Of a DNA stretch of 64,000 nucleotides, positions 1 to 9,587 are shown piece by piece (the stretch's first letter is position 1; every line of letters starts with the position of its first letter). Source of the DNA: Lamprobacter modestohalophilus (lineage in GTDB: Bacteria > Pseudomonadota > Gammaproteobacteria > Chromatiales > Chromatiaceae); assembly GCF_016583905.1 (NCBI RefSeq), contig NZ_NRRY01000009.1, positions 1 through 64,000 on the forward strand. The letters run 5' to 3'. The translations under genes and the position numbers were made by a program. The notes under the pieces were generated by a model, which worked only from the letters and a program-made list of their open reading frames with translations, was not told the DNA's origin and did no database searches.

Positions 1-51
1 ACCAAAGGCGAGGCCTACGATCCAAAGCACGCCTTGAGTCAGGCGGTTTAA
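1..51 (+). CDS. Possible C-terminal tail of a truncated upstream gene
   Basis: Reading from base 1 gives 16 sense codons ending in Ala-Val followed by TAA at 49-51. The tail is hydrophilic, with a GEAYDP segment. It is too short to assign to a family. It may equally be non-coding, because the window edge cuts it. The following stretch to 422 shows no gene. Confidence 0.25.
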   Translation, partial: TKGEAYDPKHALSQAV

Positions 52-422
52 CCGCCGCGAGCACCGATGAGGGATTGAGTCACATCCGAGCGAGCACGAT
101 CACCCACACCACGAGTTTCTAACCACGAGTTGCTAAGAGTGACTGTCACTGTGATGGCATGAAAGGCTTGTCCTGCATTCCTGAAACCCTGTAATCCTCA
201 CCAGCCGGCATCGCCGAGACTGAAACAGTGATAAGGACAGGAATGCGCGCGGATTCCATCAGGGCGCGAGGAGCGATCACGCCACCTCATCACGACGCCG
301 GATATATGGCCGCAACGTTTCCTTCTGCTGAACAGTCAAGTGGCTCTTGCATCGCGGGGCGGACCATATATGAGGATTGAGGATTGAGGATTGAGGATTG
401 AGGCGTCGCGGGAAGGCGCGGC
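52..422. other. Intergenic region without a gene, with a heptamer repeat at its right end
   Basis: I see no convincing coding frame here. Two near-inverted copies of a CATATATGG-like motif lie near 302-311 and 364-372. A run of 7-bp GGATTGA units occupies 371-403, just beyond the stop of the LrgB-like gene. No clear promoter or terminator was found. Confidence 0.5.
371..403. repeat. 7-bp tandem repeat (GGATTGA)n, about 4.7 units
   Basis: Perfect tandem heptamers lie directly downstream of the LrgB-like stop codon. The same kind of short repeat recurs at many gene borders in this window; the other heptamer array is at 37861-37943. Confidence 0.9.
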
Positions 423-1151
423 TCAGGAGAGCCCGATCCAGCTCAGCAGCGCTGGCAACAAGAGCGCCGTGGCGAAGGCCGAGAGCGCCATCGCCAGTCC
501 AGCGAAGGCGCCCATGGTGGCATCGACCTGAAACGCCCGGGCGGTGCCCAGGCCATGCGCGCTGAGGCCGAGCGCAAAGCCCTGCACGGCCGGGTCTTGG
601 CAGCGCAGCAGACGCAGCACGGCGGTGCCGAACACCGCCCCGACCACGCCGGTGCTGATCACCAGCACGGCGGTGAGCGTGGGGATGCCGCCGATCTTCT
701 CACTGATGCCCATGGCCACCGGCGCGGTGACCGACTTCGGCGCTAAGGACAGCAGGATCGCCGGCTCAGCGCCGAACAGCGCCGCGAGACCGATCGCGCT
801 TAGGCCGGCGGTGGCGACCCCGACCGGTAAGGCGACCAGGATCGGCAGCGCGAGCGCACGCAGCCGATGGCGTTGGCGATAGAGCGGGATGGCGAGGGCG
901 ACCGTGGCAGGACCGAGCAGGAAATGCACGAACTGGGCGCCCTCGAAGTAGATCCGGTACGGGGTGTCGGTGAGCCAGAGCAGACCGATCAGCAGCGCGA
1001 TGGCGACCATCACCGGGTTGAGCAGTGGCGTGCTCCCCGTCAGGCGATAGAGGCGTAGCGCGATCAGGTAGCAGGTCAGGGTCGCGGTCAGCCACAGCAG
1101 CGGCGAGGCGGCCAGATAGACCCAGATCTCGTTCAGACGACTTTCAACCAT
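423..1151 (-). CDS. LrgB/CidB-family membrane protein
   Basis: A 242-residue, highly hydrophobic protein with at least six membrane segments. It matches the LrgB/CidB family, whose hallmark segment PKSVTAPVAMG is at residues 138-148, with a conserved HFLLGPATVALA helix at 76-87. The family works with a small LrgA/CidA partner in the inner membrane and is linked to murein hydrolase export, lysis control or metabolite (pyruvate/glycolate) transport, depending on species. Here the partner gene lies directly upstream and overlaps the ATG by 8 bases, so the two are translationally coupled. The family assignment is firm; the substrate cannot be told from sequence. Confidence 0.9.
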   Translation of the reverse strand: MVESRLNEIWVYLAASPLLWLTATLTCYLIALRLYRLTGSTPLLNPVMVAIALLIGLLWLTDTPYRIYFEGAQFVHFLLGPATVALAIPLYRQRHRLRALALPILVALPVGVATAGLSAIGLAALFGAEPAILLSLAPKSVTAPVAMGISEKIGGIPTLTAVLVISTGVVGAVFGTAVLRLLRCQDPAVQGFALGLSAHGLGTARAFQVDATMGAFAGLAMALSAFATALLLPALLSWIGLS

Positions 1152-1509
1152 CGCTCGGTCTCCGCCGCCAAGCCATCAGACGACGCATGCCGGCCATCGT
1201 CAGCGCAGTGACCACCAGGGTGATCAGGGTGCCGAGGATCAGGGCCAGCGCGAGCGCCTGCCAGTGCGCGCGCACCCGCTCCCAGTGCAGCATCACACCG
1301 ACGCCGGCGGGCACGAACAGCAGCGAGAGGTGGGCGAGCAGCGTATCGGCGGTGCGACCGACCTCCTCGGCGACGCCACCGCGCAGGAACAGCCAGCCCA
1401 GCAGCAGGAGCATGCCGAGCACCGGTCCGGGAATCGGCAACGTGGCCAGTTGGACCAAGGTCTCGCCGAGCAGCTGGCAGAGGAGGATCAGGAAGAGCGG
1501 TTCGAGCAT
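1144..1509 (-). CDS. LrgA/CidA-family holin-like membrane protein
   Basis: A 121-residue protein with about four hydrophobic helices. The N-terminus (LLCQLLGETLV, then PIPGPVLGMLLLL) is the usual LrgA/CidA pattern, including the conserved P-x-P-G-P-V-x-G-M motif. It is the first gene of a two-gene operon with the LrgB-like protein. The start is ATG at 1509 with only a weak ribosome site upstream, but it fits the family N-terminus. Its proposed role is as the holin-like half of an LrgAB complex in the inner membrane. Confidence 0.9.
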   Translation of the reverse strand: MLEPLFLILLCQLLGETLVQLATLPIPGPVLGMLLLLGWLFLRGGVAEEVGRTADTLLAHLSLLFVPAGVGVMLHWERVRAHWQALALALILGTLITLVVTALTMAGMRRLMAWRRRPSDG

Positions 1510-1837
1510 GCGATGGCGATGAGAGCGGTGTTCAGTGCAGCGAGCATTCGAGCAGCGGCGCAGACTTCTGGCCGATCAGCGCGTTGATCGCCTCCGGCAG
1601 TTCGAGGCGCTCATGAAGTTCGTTAGATGGGATCGAACAGGAGCATCACCTGAGACGTGCCCCTTGGGCAACATCGAATCGCCAGCCAACCAGACTCGTC
1701 CACCCGTTCACCCGCAAAAACAGGAGTAGCAAGATTTGAGTGAGGTGGATCGCAAGGTATTTGCGTTACACCAAGGTCGGAAACCAGGGCCAAGAATCTC
1801 GCGCAACGGTTACATCTCGGCTTCATCGCGCGCGCCA
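1510..1837. other. Leader region of the lrgAB-like operon; no gene seen
   Basis: Short open frames occur on both strands, but none has a ribosome site or a recognisable protein. Since lrgA reads leftward from 1509, this stretch should hold its promoter. I could not find a convincing -35/-10 pair. Confidence 0.4.
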
Positions 1838-1874
1838 AACAAAAAGGGCCTACGCCGCGATGACGTAAGCCCTT
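1838..1874 (-). terminator. Rho-independent terminator of the initiator tRNA gene
   Basis: The arms AAGGGC (1844-1849) and GCCCTT (1869-1874), extended by TACG/CGTA, form a hairpin. On the minus strand it is followed by a run of five T. It sits 8 bases beyond the 3' end of the tRNA. Confidence 0.8.
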
Positions 1875-1882
1875 GCTTTATT

Positions 1883-1959
1883 TGGTAGCGGGGGCAGGAT
1901 TTGAACCTGCGACCTTCGGGTTATGAGCCCGACGAGCTGCCTGACTGCTCCACCCCGCA
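1883..1959 (-). tRNA. Initiator tRNA-fMet (CAT)
   Basis: A 77-nt cloverleaf on the minus strand with an encoded CCA end (1883-1885). The anticodon is CAT in loop CTCATAA. Three consecutive G-C pairs in the anticodon stem (GGG/CCC) and an unpaired first acceptor position (T1 opposite T72) are the hallmarks of initiator rather than elongator tRNA-Met. A good sigma70-type promoter lies just upstream and a terminator just downstream, so it is an independent transcription unit. Confidence 0.95.
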
Positions 1960-1971
1960 ACTGAGCCGCCT

Positions 1972-2000
1972 ACTATAGGCATAGACTGAGGTTTGCGCAA
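1972..2000 (-). promoter_or_regulatory. Sigma70-type promoter of tRNA-fMet
   Basis: On the minus strand, -35 TTGCGC (1995-2000) and -10 TATAGT (1972-1977) are separated by 17 bases, ending 12 bases before the mature tRNA. The bases after the -10 are GC-rich, as expected for a stable-RNA gene under stringent control; that regulation is inferred. Confidence 0.75.
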
Positions 2001-2107
2001 GTCTTTTTTTGCCTTCACGCTGCTGCGACGCCGATGTTCGATCAGGATTCGGGGCGAATCGCAGTGGTTCGGGACAGGGACTCTCACGATTGCGCTCGCT
2101 CATAGTG

Positions 2108-2141
2108 CTCGCACGGACTGCTCGCACGGACTGCTCGCTCA
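2108..2141. repeat. 13-bp tandem repeat at the 3' end of the cytochrome gene
   Basis: Two perfect copies of CTCGCACGGACTG (2108-2120 and 2121-2133) and a partial third run up to the stop codon of the two-heme cytochrome gene. Confidence 0.85.
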
Positions 2142-3587
2142 TAGCGTCTTCAGATATTCCAGCAGCGCAAGGCGTTCTTGAGCGCTGAGCAGGTCGCCGA
2201 AATCGTGCCCCTGATTGCTATAGCCGCGGCGGGAGGTGTCGTAGACCCATTTCTGCTCATCCAGGCTCGCGAATTGCTCTCGGCCCTGCTCGAGCCGCTC
2301 ATAGCGCCATCCCAACTCGGCTTGGTCGTAGTCTGGGCTGGCGCTCTCGAACCGCCAGTAGGTCGGGCGTTCACGGGTGTCGAGCAGCGCCGCCAGCGTT
2401 GGCACAGCGCCGTTGTGCAAGTAGGGCGCCGTCGCCCAGACGCCATCCAACGGCGGCGCCACATAGCCAAGCCCAGGCTGCGCATTGGCATTTCGACCAT
2501 AGAACGAGGCATTGAACCAACGCGCGAAGCGATCTGTACGCCGATACGCTTGCTCAGCCATCGCCGGATCGGTACCGACCTCGTCCAGCGCGACCAGCTC
2601 ATTCGGGTACCGTTCACGCTCGCCGTAGCGACCATGGCATTCAGTGCACTCCGCCTTGAACAGGCGCTGCCCTTCGGCAGCCAGCTCCGCATCGATCGGA
2701 TAGGGATAAGCGGGCGCCTCGAGCGTCGCTAGATAGGCGCGCACATCCTTGAACCAGGCATCGATCTCACGCGCCTCGGCGACCGAATCGGTGCAGGTGG
2801 TCGACGCCAGCATCATGTAGCCGACATGATCGCCACGCCCCTCACCGTTGTAGAACATCGCGTGCTTCTTACCGACGTTCCACCAAGGCGGCACGCTGGC
2901 CGGTAGAACCTCAGTCGGCGGCAACGGCAATAGCGGCTCATCGGACCAGGCCAGCGTCTCCGGGTCGCGATGTGCCATCAACGCGAGCGTGATCGCCTGC
3001 GCCGGGTTCGCGCCGATGGTATCGGTCATCGACCAAGGAGCAATCGCCCCGATGCGATCCGCCCAGCGCTGCCACTCGGCAACCTGAGCCTCGCCATCGA
3101 CATAGGCGCCAGCACCTTCGACCGCCATCACCGGATCAGCGGTGAAGTCGAGAAACTCATTGCCAAGCCCGATCACCAGCTCGCCATTCAATGGCGCTGC
3201 ATGACAGCCGAGGCAGTTGCTTGTGACCAGCTCCACGCCGCTCTCCGCAGTGAAGGCGGTCAGGGCGTAGGGTAGCTCAGCGTTACGCCCGCGCCGACCG
3301 GGGATCGCAGAGTCGGGCGCTGGATCGAAGGCTCCACCAACGCTCGCCTCAACATAGGCATCGTAGGGCAGGCCGCAGGTCACCACCGCCCGATTCACCA
3401 GGACGTCGTACCCAACCTCTGGATCACCCGGGCGCTGCGGGGTTTCCGGGATCGGCCCAGGCTCGGCCTTGGTGACCGAGCGCGGCTTACTGCCATCGCA
3501 GCCGACCAAAAACCACAGACTCATCACCAAAATTGTCGTCACCCATTTTGCACCGGCAAGCCAGCGGAGATGACGATCAGCAGACAT
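2139..3587 (-). CDS. Two-heme c-type cytochrome lipoprotein (RoxA / cytochrome c peroxidase-like)
   Basis: A 482-residue exported protein. A hydrophobic N-terminal helix ends in the lipobox LVGC with Cys30 as the lipidation site, so it should be anchored in the periplasm or outer membrane. Two covalent heme sites, CLGCH (125-129) and CTECH (314-318), are separated by about 190 residues, as in di-heme cytochrome c peroxidases and RoxA/LcpA-type rubber oxygenases. The C-terminal segment VAPPLDGVWATAPYLHNG is typical of that superfamily. The likely role is periplasmic electron transfer or peroxidase/oxygenase chemistry; the substrate is unknown. It appears monocistronic, with short tandem repeats on both flanks. 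Confidence 0.85.
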   Translation of the reverse strand: MSADRHLRWLAGAKWVTTILVMSLWFLVGCDGSKPRSVTKAEPGPIPETPQRPGDPEVGYDVLVNRAVVTCGLPYDAYVEASVGGAFDPAPDSAIPGRRGRNAELPYALTAFTAESGVELVTSNCLGCHAAPLNGELVIGLGNEFLDFTADPVMAVEGAGAYVDGEAQVAEWQRWADRIGAIAPWSMTDTIGANPAQAITLALMAHRDPETLAWSDEPLLPLPPTEVLPASVPPWWNVGKKHAMFYNGEGRGDHVGYMMLASTTCTDSVAEAREIDAWFKDVRAYLATLEAPAYPYPIDAELAAEGQRLFKAECTECHGRYGERERYPNELVALDEVGTDPAMAEQAYRRTDRFARWFNASFYGRNANAQPGLGYVAPPLDGVWATAPYLHNGAVPTLAALLDTRERPTYWRFESASPDYDQAELGWRYERLEQGREQFASLDEQKWVYDTSRRGYSNQGHDFGDLLSAQERLALLEYLKTL

Positions 3588-3863
3588 CTGCAGCTACCTG
3601 GAAAAGCGCAGCGTCGCATCCATCAGCGAAATCGAGTGCTCTTAACGTTTTCATAACATCTGGAAAAGCTGAAATTTTTTTCATCAGTGAATGCCTATAC
3701 GTGCTCGGCTTATACGTGCTTGGCTTATCTGTGCTCGAAAGGTCTGCGCTCGACAATGCCTTTGCGGATGGGCTCAGATCGCGCTCGGCCTTAATCATGA
3801 CTTGTTCTGCCTGCTGCGACTGGCCAAAAAGGCAGCAGGGCAAGCAGCAGACACCCGAGCTGT
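3588..3863. other. Intergenic spacer with a 15-bp degenerate repeat
   Basis: There is no supported gene. Three imperfect copies of a roughly 15-bp CTTATACGTGCTTGG-like unit lie at about 3700-3745. The upstream region of the cytochrome gene, and hence its promoter, should be here. Confidence 0.4.
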
Positions 3864-5090
3864 TCAGATTCCAAAGCCGGTGCCAACGATTCCGCCCTCA
3901 GCGTAGCCATTGAGGTCCATGCGTCCATGACCATCCAACGCATCTGCGCCGCGCCGACCTTTCACTTCGACCGCGCCACGCCAGGTTTGATTGCCTTGCA
4001 TCAGGACCGTCGAGGCCGGCCCTGAGCCCTTGCTAGCAAACAGCGGCTTGATCTCCAGCTCTAGCTCGCGCGCGGGGATCATCAGCCGCCAACCGAGAGG
4101 ATAGGAGGTGCCGCCCACAGCCACCGATTTGGCGTCCGTTGGCGCCAGGGTCAGATCGCGTCGCTGCAAAACCACTTGTTCGCCATCGACTCCGATCAGC
4201 ACGCAGCTCGGGATGGGCGTACCACCGCCACCGCGCCGACGCAGATGCAAACAGGCCAGCTCGGAGCCATCGTCCAGCTGCAACTGAAAGCGATTCGCCA
4301 CCAACTGGCCGCGCCCTCCAGACAGTGTCTCTGACAAGTCTCCCCAGCCATGATCTAGCCACCCCAAGCCCTGCAACGGCTGCTCGACGCCCTCTAGGCG
4401 CAGACTCCCCGATACGGCCAAACGCGACTGGCTGTAAAGGCGCAACGATGCCGCCCCATCCTCAGAGGTCGGGCTTGCGAACGCCTGCTGATCGAGGACC
4501 AGCGGCGGCTTCAGCGGCGAGAAGCCCAACCTCAGCTCAACACCGCCGGCAGCCGCACGCAGCACCACCGAGCCCCCCGCCTCGCGCGCGAGCGTCCACT
4601 GCTCGATCCAAACCCGCTCGACACCAGCCTGATCCGCCCCAGCACCAGCCAGCCCCAGCGCAGCACGGCTCACGCGTTGCTCGCGCAGCGCGCCGGCCTT
4701 TATGTCGCCGCCCGCGGTCACCACCAGCTCGCCGGCAAACAGGGCATCCGCAGCCATCGCCGACGCTCGCGGCTCGGCCCGATCAGACAGCCCGAGCCGC
4801 GCCACCGTCAGCCGCACCGCGACCGGCCGTTTGCCGGCATCTTGGAGCACCGCGCTCAATTCCCAAAGCTCCGCTCGAGCCTCTGGGTGCGCGCCATGAT
4901 CCGCGGGGAACGACACCGGCGCGCTAGCAGCAACCGCCGCTGGCCCGGGCTCGCTGGACAACTCAGCAAGCGCCGCGGCCAGCGCGGTCGCATCGAAGCC
5001 GCCGGAAGCAGGCATCGCCCCCCGCGGCCAGAGCCCGTAGGCCAGCCCCGCCAAGATCACCAACGCCACAGGCAATGCCAGCCAACGCAT
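3864..5090 (-). CDS. CrtC/AttH-family lipocalin-like protein
   Basis: A 408-residue protein with one N-terminal membrane anchor or signal (about 5-21). The mature part matches the CrtC/AttH lipocalin-like family: the early motif FPADHGAHPE is at 61-70, and a central WLDHGWGD motif is near 243-250. Family members include carotenoid 1,2-hydratase and AttH, an exported protein usually encoded next to an ABC/FtsX-type exporter. With no carotenoid gene nearby, the AttH-type role is more likely. A matching ABC/FtsX pair lies 20 kb away (24902-28574). A functional link is an inference. Confidence 0.75.
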   Translation of the reverse strand: MRWLALPVALVILAGLAYGLWPRGAMPASGGFDATALAAALAELSSEPGPAAVAASAPVSFPADHGAHPEARAELWELSAVLQDAGKRPVAVRLTVARLGLSDRAEPRASAMAADALFAGELVVTAGGDIKAGALREQRVSRAALGLAGAGADQAGVERVWIEQWTLAREAGGSVVLRAAAGGVELRLGFSPLKPPLVLDQQAFASPTSEDGAASLRLYSQSRLAVSGSLRLEGVEQPLQGLGWLDHGWGDLSETLSGGRGQLVANRFQLQLDDGSELACLHLRRRGGGGTPIPSCVLIGVDGEQVVLQRRDLTLAPTDAKSVAVGGTSYPLGWRLMIPARELELEIKPLFASKGSGPASTVLMQGNQTWRGAVEVKGRRGADALDGHGRMDLNGYAEGGIVGTGFGI

Positions 5091-5104
5091 CGAGACGCTC
5101 CACC

Positions 5105-5174
5105 GTTAGACCAAAGAGTTAGACCAAAAAAGCTTGACCAAAAAAGCTCGACCAAAAAGTTAGACCCAAAAAAA
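5105..5174. repeat. 13-15-bp imperfect tandem repeat, about five units
   Basis: Units of the form GTTAGACCAAAAA recur between the M48 peptidase gene and the downstream AttH-like gene. Read on the minus strand they give several T-rich tracts, which might weaken transcription between the two genes. That effect is speculative. Confidence 0.8.
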
Positions 5175-5195
5175 TCAACCGGCCTCGGCGACTGC

Positions 5196-6044
5196 TCATC
5201 GCGACCGAGCGCGCTCATATTCGGCGACCGCCCGCGACATCGCCCGCTCAAGCGCCTCAATCCGCCGCTGATCCATCGGATGCGTGCTCAAGAACTCAGG
5301 CGGCGCCCCGCCCCGCTTTGCGTTGTAGGCCGCAAAACGAGTCCAAAACCCGATCGCCTCGCGCGGGTCATAGCCAGCCCGGGCCATGTACAACAGCCCC
5401 AGCTCGTCAGCCTCCAGCTCCTGAATCCGCGAATACGGCAGCATCACTCCCAGCTGGCTACCGAGCCCGTACGCTTGAATGACGAGATCGCCGGTCGCGC
5501 CCGGGTTCGAGCCCAACGCGGCGGAGAGTCCAGCTTCACCCAGCTGCACCAGCATGCCCTGAGACATCCGCTCCGCGCCATGGCGCGCCACCGCGTGCGC
5601 AATCTCATGGCCGATGACCGTCGCCAGCCCGGCCTCATCCTTGGTGATCGGCAAGATGCCGGTATTCACGCCAACCTTACCGCCGGGCAACGCGAAGGCA
5701 TTCGGCGACTGGTCTTTGAACAGCACGAACTCCCAGCGCGCATCCGGCAGCGGCGCCACCTGGCTGATCCTCCCACCGACCCGCTGCAGCATCGCGACAT
5801 CCTTGCCGTTGGTCACCACCGGTTTCTGCTGCTTCAGCTGCTGGAACGCCTGCAGCCCCAGCTGGGCCTCCTCCACCGGACTCACGAGCAACAGCTGCCG
5901 CCGCCCCGTTTCCGGGGCGGTTGCGCAAGACAGCAGCGTCATCGTCAAGCTCACCGAGGTCAGCAGCGATAGCAACGGGCTTGGCCTGAAATGCCCCAGC
6001 AGACGCCACCGGTTCTTGCAATCGCCCATCGCCGTTTTAATCAT
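5196..6044 (-). CDS. M48-family zinc metallopeptidase lipoprotein
   Basis: I place the start at ATG 6044 (282 residues), behind a GAGGCGAG ribosome site. A longer frame to 6119 lacks a signal. The N-terminal signal ends in the lipobox LLSC, so this is a periplasmic lipoprotein. The zinc site HEIAH is at residues 146-150, with the third ligand in the later ELEADELG motif. This architecture resembles the E. coli LoiP/YcaL and BepA class of periplasmic proteases, which degrade misassembled outer-membrane proteins. The precise substrate is unknown. It is followed closely by the AttH-like gene. Confidence 0.88.
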   Translation of the reverse strand: MIKTAMGDCKNRWRLLGHFRPSPLLSLLTSVSLTMTLLSCATAPETGRRQLLLVSPVEEAQLGLQAFQQLKQQKPVVTNGKDVAMLQRVGGRISQVAPLPDARWEFVLFKDQSPNAFALPGGKVGVNTGILPITKDEAGLATVIGHEIAHAVARHGAERMSQGMLVQLGEAGLSAALGSNPGATGDLVIQAYGLGSQLGVMLPYSRIQELEADELGLLYMARAGYDPREAIGFWTRFAAYNAKRGGAPPEFLSTHPMDQRRIEALERAMSRAVAEYERARSR

Positions 6045-6343
6045 CACTCGCCTCGCTGTCGAGTCGCAGCCTGCTCCAACCACCCCGCCCCGAAATCGCC
6101 CCGAAATGGACACCCACACTCATCATCGCAGAGGCACCGACACATCGCCGCAGACGTATCTACGGCTGCCCAGGATGCGCGCCGTAGCCAATCCAATGCT
6201 TGATCAGGACCGACAAGCGCTCTGATGTGATAACGCTCAGGCCGCTCCATCTGCACAGGGTTCCATGCCTCGGGTTCCGTGTCATGGGCTCCATGCCTCG
6301 GGCTCCAAGCCAAGGCTTCCCTGCCCGCGCCATATCAGGTCTC

Positions 6344-6937
6344 TCAGGGCCGAATCTCGATCGGCGTGCCGTCAAGGGTGTAGCGCCAGATCTCATCCAT
6401 CGCCAGATTCGAGACCGCCACGCAGCCCTCGGTCCAATCCTCGTAGCGCACCAGATCAGCCAGCGCCGGATCGACGTGGCAACGCGGCTCGCCGTGGATC
6501 ATGATCGCTCCCCCCGGCCTGTCGCCGCGCATCGCCGCACGGGCGCGATCCTCGACGTTGGGATAGGAGATATTGATCGCCTTGGTGAAGCGGCTGCTCG
6601 CATTGCGCCAGTCGAGCACATAGCGCCCCTCTGGGGTGCGGCCATCCCCCTCGCGCTCCTTGTGGCCCTCCGGCGCGAAGCCAAGGGCGACGCGATAGGT
6701 GCGAAACGGCTTGCCGTCACGCATCAGATAAAGCCGGCGCTGACCCTTCTTGACCAAGACCTCATCGGCCAACAGCGGCGTCGAGCGCTGCGCAGCCAGT
6801 GCAGGTCCGTCCTGGGCCTGGCGCACCACGCAGCCCGGCAGCACCGACATCGCCGCGACCGAGGCGCTGAGCCCCAACACACCGACCAGGGTCAGCCCGG
6901 ATCGCGCCAGCAAACCTCGCAACGTAGTGAACGCCAT
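6344..6937 (-). CDS. L,D-transpeptidase (YkuD family)
   Basis: A 197-residue exported protein with an N-terminal signal (possible lipobox around LPGC near residue 36). The YkuD catalytic pattern is present: IMIHGEP near 154-160 and DWTEGCVAVSN, with the nucleophile Cys near 172. Such enzymes cross-link peptidoglycan stems 3-3, or attach Braun-type lipoproteins, in the periplasm. The gene lies 13 bases downstream of the DUF2237 gene, so the two are probably co-transcribed. The short single-domain form resembles the ErfK-like and YafK-like small family members. Confidence 0.88.
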   Translation of the reverse strand: MAFTTLRGLLARSGLTLVGVLGLSASVAAMSVLPGCVVRQAQDGPALAAQRSTPLLADEVLVKKGQRRLYLMRDGKPFRTYRVALGFAPEGHKEREGDGRTPEGRYVLDWRNASSRFTKAINISYPNVEDRARAAMRGDRPGGAIMIHGEPRCHVDPALADLVRYEDWTEGCVAVSNLAMDEIWRYTLDGTPIEIRP

Positions 6938-6950
6938 GACCAGGGCGCGC

Positions 6951-7325
6951 CTAAGAGAGATCGACCGCGTGCCGCTTCAGATCCCCGAGATCGCAGACCT
7001 CGAGTGCACGCTCATGGGTGCTGCGCAAGGCCACCCGCGGCGCGCAGCCGGCCTCAAACGCCTCCTGCCAGCGTGCCGCGCAAAGACACCACCGATCGCC
7101 AGGCTTCAGGCCGGGGAAGCCGAAGGCGGGCATTGGCGTCATCAGGTCGTTGCCACGCGACCTCGAATACTCCAAGAACTCGCGCGTCACTCGCGCGCAG
7201 ACGGTATGCGAGCCGATATCTTCGGGCCCGGTCTCGCAGGCACCATCGCGCATAAAGCCCGTCATGGGCTCGATGGAGCAGATCTCGAGTGGCTCACCCA
7301 GGACATTGCGGGCATCAGACATCAA
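6951..7325 (-). CDS. DUF2237 family protein
   Basis: A 124-residue soluble protein matching DUF2237. Recognisable parts are the N-terminal NVLGEPLEICS, the Cys-containing GSHTVCARVT and the GDRWCLCAARW motif with two cysteines. The function of the family is unknown. It probably starts an operon with the L,D-transpeptidase gene 13 bases downstream. Two adjacent ATGs (7325 and 7322) could start it. Confidence 0.85.
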   Translation of the reverse strand: MMSDARNVLGEPLEICSIEPMTGFMRDGACETGPEDIGSHTVCARVTREFLEYSRSRGNDLMTPMPAFGFPGLKPGDRWCLCAARWQEAFEAGCAPRVALRSTHERALEVCDLGDLKRHAVDLS

Positions 7326-7495
7326 GCATTCCCTCTGTTTAGACTCAGTTTAGACTCAGAATGGACGCTGATATGACATGCCCATGCCTCCAAGACAAGG
7401 GCGTATACGCAGGCCAGCAGACTTGACCAACGCCGCATCGGCCGCGCCGGCGATGGTAATATCCAGGGCATTCGATCAACAGGAGCATCACGACC

Positions 7496-8755
<1,260 letters not shown>

Positions 8756-8780
8756 CGTGCATCGCGATGCCAGACCTTAG

Positions 8781-8850
8781 AAAGTGTCCACCAACTGCTT
8801 CCCGATTTGAGCGCCACTGTCCGGCAAGAATCGGGAAGTAGAAAGTGGAC
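8781..8850. repeat. 70-bp imperfect palindrome, copy 1 of 2
   Basis: Inverted arms contain CTTCCCGATT (8798-8807) and AATCGGGAAG (8829-8838), with outer AAAGTGTCCA and GAAAGTGGAC ends. Its reverse complement aligns without gaps to 46937-47006, with about 55 of 70 bases identical by my hand count. It is intergenic, just after icd. It looks like a small dispersed element (MITE- or REP-like) or an insertion-sequence end. Confidence 0.8.
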
Positions 8851-8864
8851 GGCTGCTTAGTACC

Positions 8865-8898
8865 AAGCCGCCGCGGCTAGCACAAGCCGTGGCGGCTT
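8865..8898. terminator. Bidirectional hairpin between icd and the cold-shock gene
   Basis: A near-perfect stem of 14 bases (AAGCCGCCGCGGCT against AGCCGTGGCGGCTT) with a 6-base loop lies between two convergent genes. There is no clear U-tract, so it may end transcription only partly or protect 3' ends. Confidence 0.6.
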
Positions 8899-8957
8899 CT
8901 GTGACAGATTGACAGACCGCGCGTCCTCTTTGACCGGGCGCGCGCACTAGATTGCGA

Positions 8958-9167
8958 CTACTGCATCGCCCGCTGCACGGTTGCAGCATGCAGCCCCTTC
9001 GGCCCTTGCGAGACCTCGAACTGGACCTTTTGCCCCTCTTTCAGGGTCTTGTAGCCGTCCATATCGATTGACGAGAAGTGCACGAAGACATCTTCATCGC
9101 GACCATCGGGTTGGACGAAGCCATAGCCCTTGGCATTGTTAAACCATTTGACGATACCTGTAATCAT
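8958..9167 (-). CDS. Cold-shock-domain RNA-binding protein (CspA family)
   Basis: A 69-residue single cold-shock domain. RNP1 KGYGFV is at 13-18 and RNP2 VFVHF at 27-31, the aromatic surfaces that bind single-stranded RNA/DNA. A longer frame exists to 9323, but ATG 9167 has a strong GAGGAG site 6 bases upstream and gives the standard CspA length. The promoter at 9296-9323 leaves a 5' leader of about 120 bases, as is usual for cspA-type mRNAs that switch translation with temperature. Regulation by that leader is inferred. Confidence 0.95.
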   Translation of the reverse strand: MITGIVKWFNNAKGYGFVQPDGRDEDVFVHFSSIDMDGYKTLKEGQKVQFEVSQGPKGLHAATVQRAMQ

Positions 9168-9270
9168 CGGAAACTCCTCTACGACTTCGCTCTTCTTCGG
9201 TTGGTTTTCCAGCTTGTTGTAGTAGGCAAGGCCGACGCTGAACGGCTCTGCTTCGCCTCCCCGGAGCAAA

Positions 9271-9349
9271 GCTGAACCGGGCGGGGCGTTAAGAAAGTAT
9301 AGTTGTCTGATCCGCTTGGTCAATCTTGCTGCGGCAAAGCCGGTTCAGC
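9271..9349. promoter_or_regulatory. 10-bp inverted repeat flanking the cold-shock promoter
   Basis: GCTGAACCGG (9271-9280) and CCGGTTCAGC (9340-9349) are exact inverse copies placed around the -35/-10 pair of the cold-shock gene. This could be a paired operator, or a large cruciform in the divergent clpS/csp control region. Confidence 0.4.
9296..9323 (-). promoter_or_regulatory. Sigma70 promoter of the cold-shock gene
   Basis: On the minus strand, -35 TTGACC (9318-9323) and -10 TATACT (9296-9301) are spaced by 16 bases. Both hexamers match consensus at five of six positions. Confidence 0.8.
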
Positions 9350-9471
9350 AGCGCGCAGGCAGCATCATTCTCGGGAAGGTGCGGCACGGATGCGGCGACG
9401 AGGCGGCAATCAAGGCGTAGACGTTGTCACTTCGGGGCTGTATTTTTCCGTTCATGACCCCTACTCATCTG

Positions 9472-9519
9472 GAAGCGCGATTAGAAGCGCAACCAGAAAC
9501 GTAACTAGAAGCGCGATAA
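9472..9519. repeat. 12-bp imperfect tandem repeat, four units
   Basis: Units like GAAGCGCGATTA and GAAGCGCAACCA repeat four times upstream of clpS. The whole divergent csp-clpS region (9168-9587) otherwise shows no gene. Confidence 0.8.
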
Positions 9520-9587
9520 GCGTCTTATCACAAACCTTGCGCCGCACGGGCCACTCCCGCCGGCACAGAAACACGCTAATTAGGTCG

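Noticed and set aside
1883..1959. tRNA genes considered as integration sites for a genomic island
   Set aside because: No integrase gene and no direct repeat of a tRNA 3' end was seen near any of the three tRNAs.
3577..3843. Minus-strand frame of 88 codons beside the cytochrome gene
   Set aside because: It overlaps the cytochrome start, its middle is only the translation of a 15-bp repeat, and there is no ribosome site.
4677..5972. Plus-strand open frame of 431 codons opposite the AttH-like and M48 genes
   Set aside because: Composition is Arg/Pro/His/Gln-rich as expected for antisense of GC-rich coding sequence. The minus-strand frames carry clear motifs (HEIAH, lipobox, WLDHGWGD).
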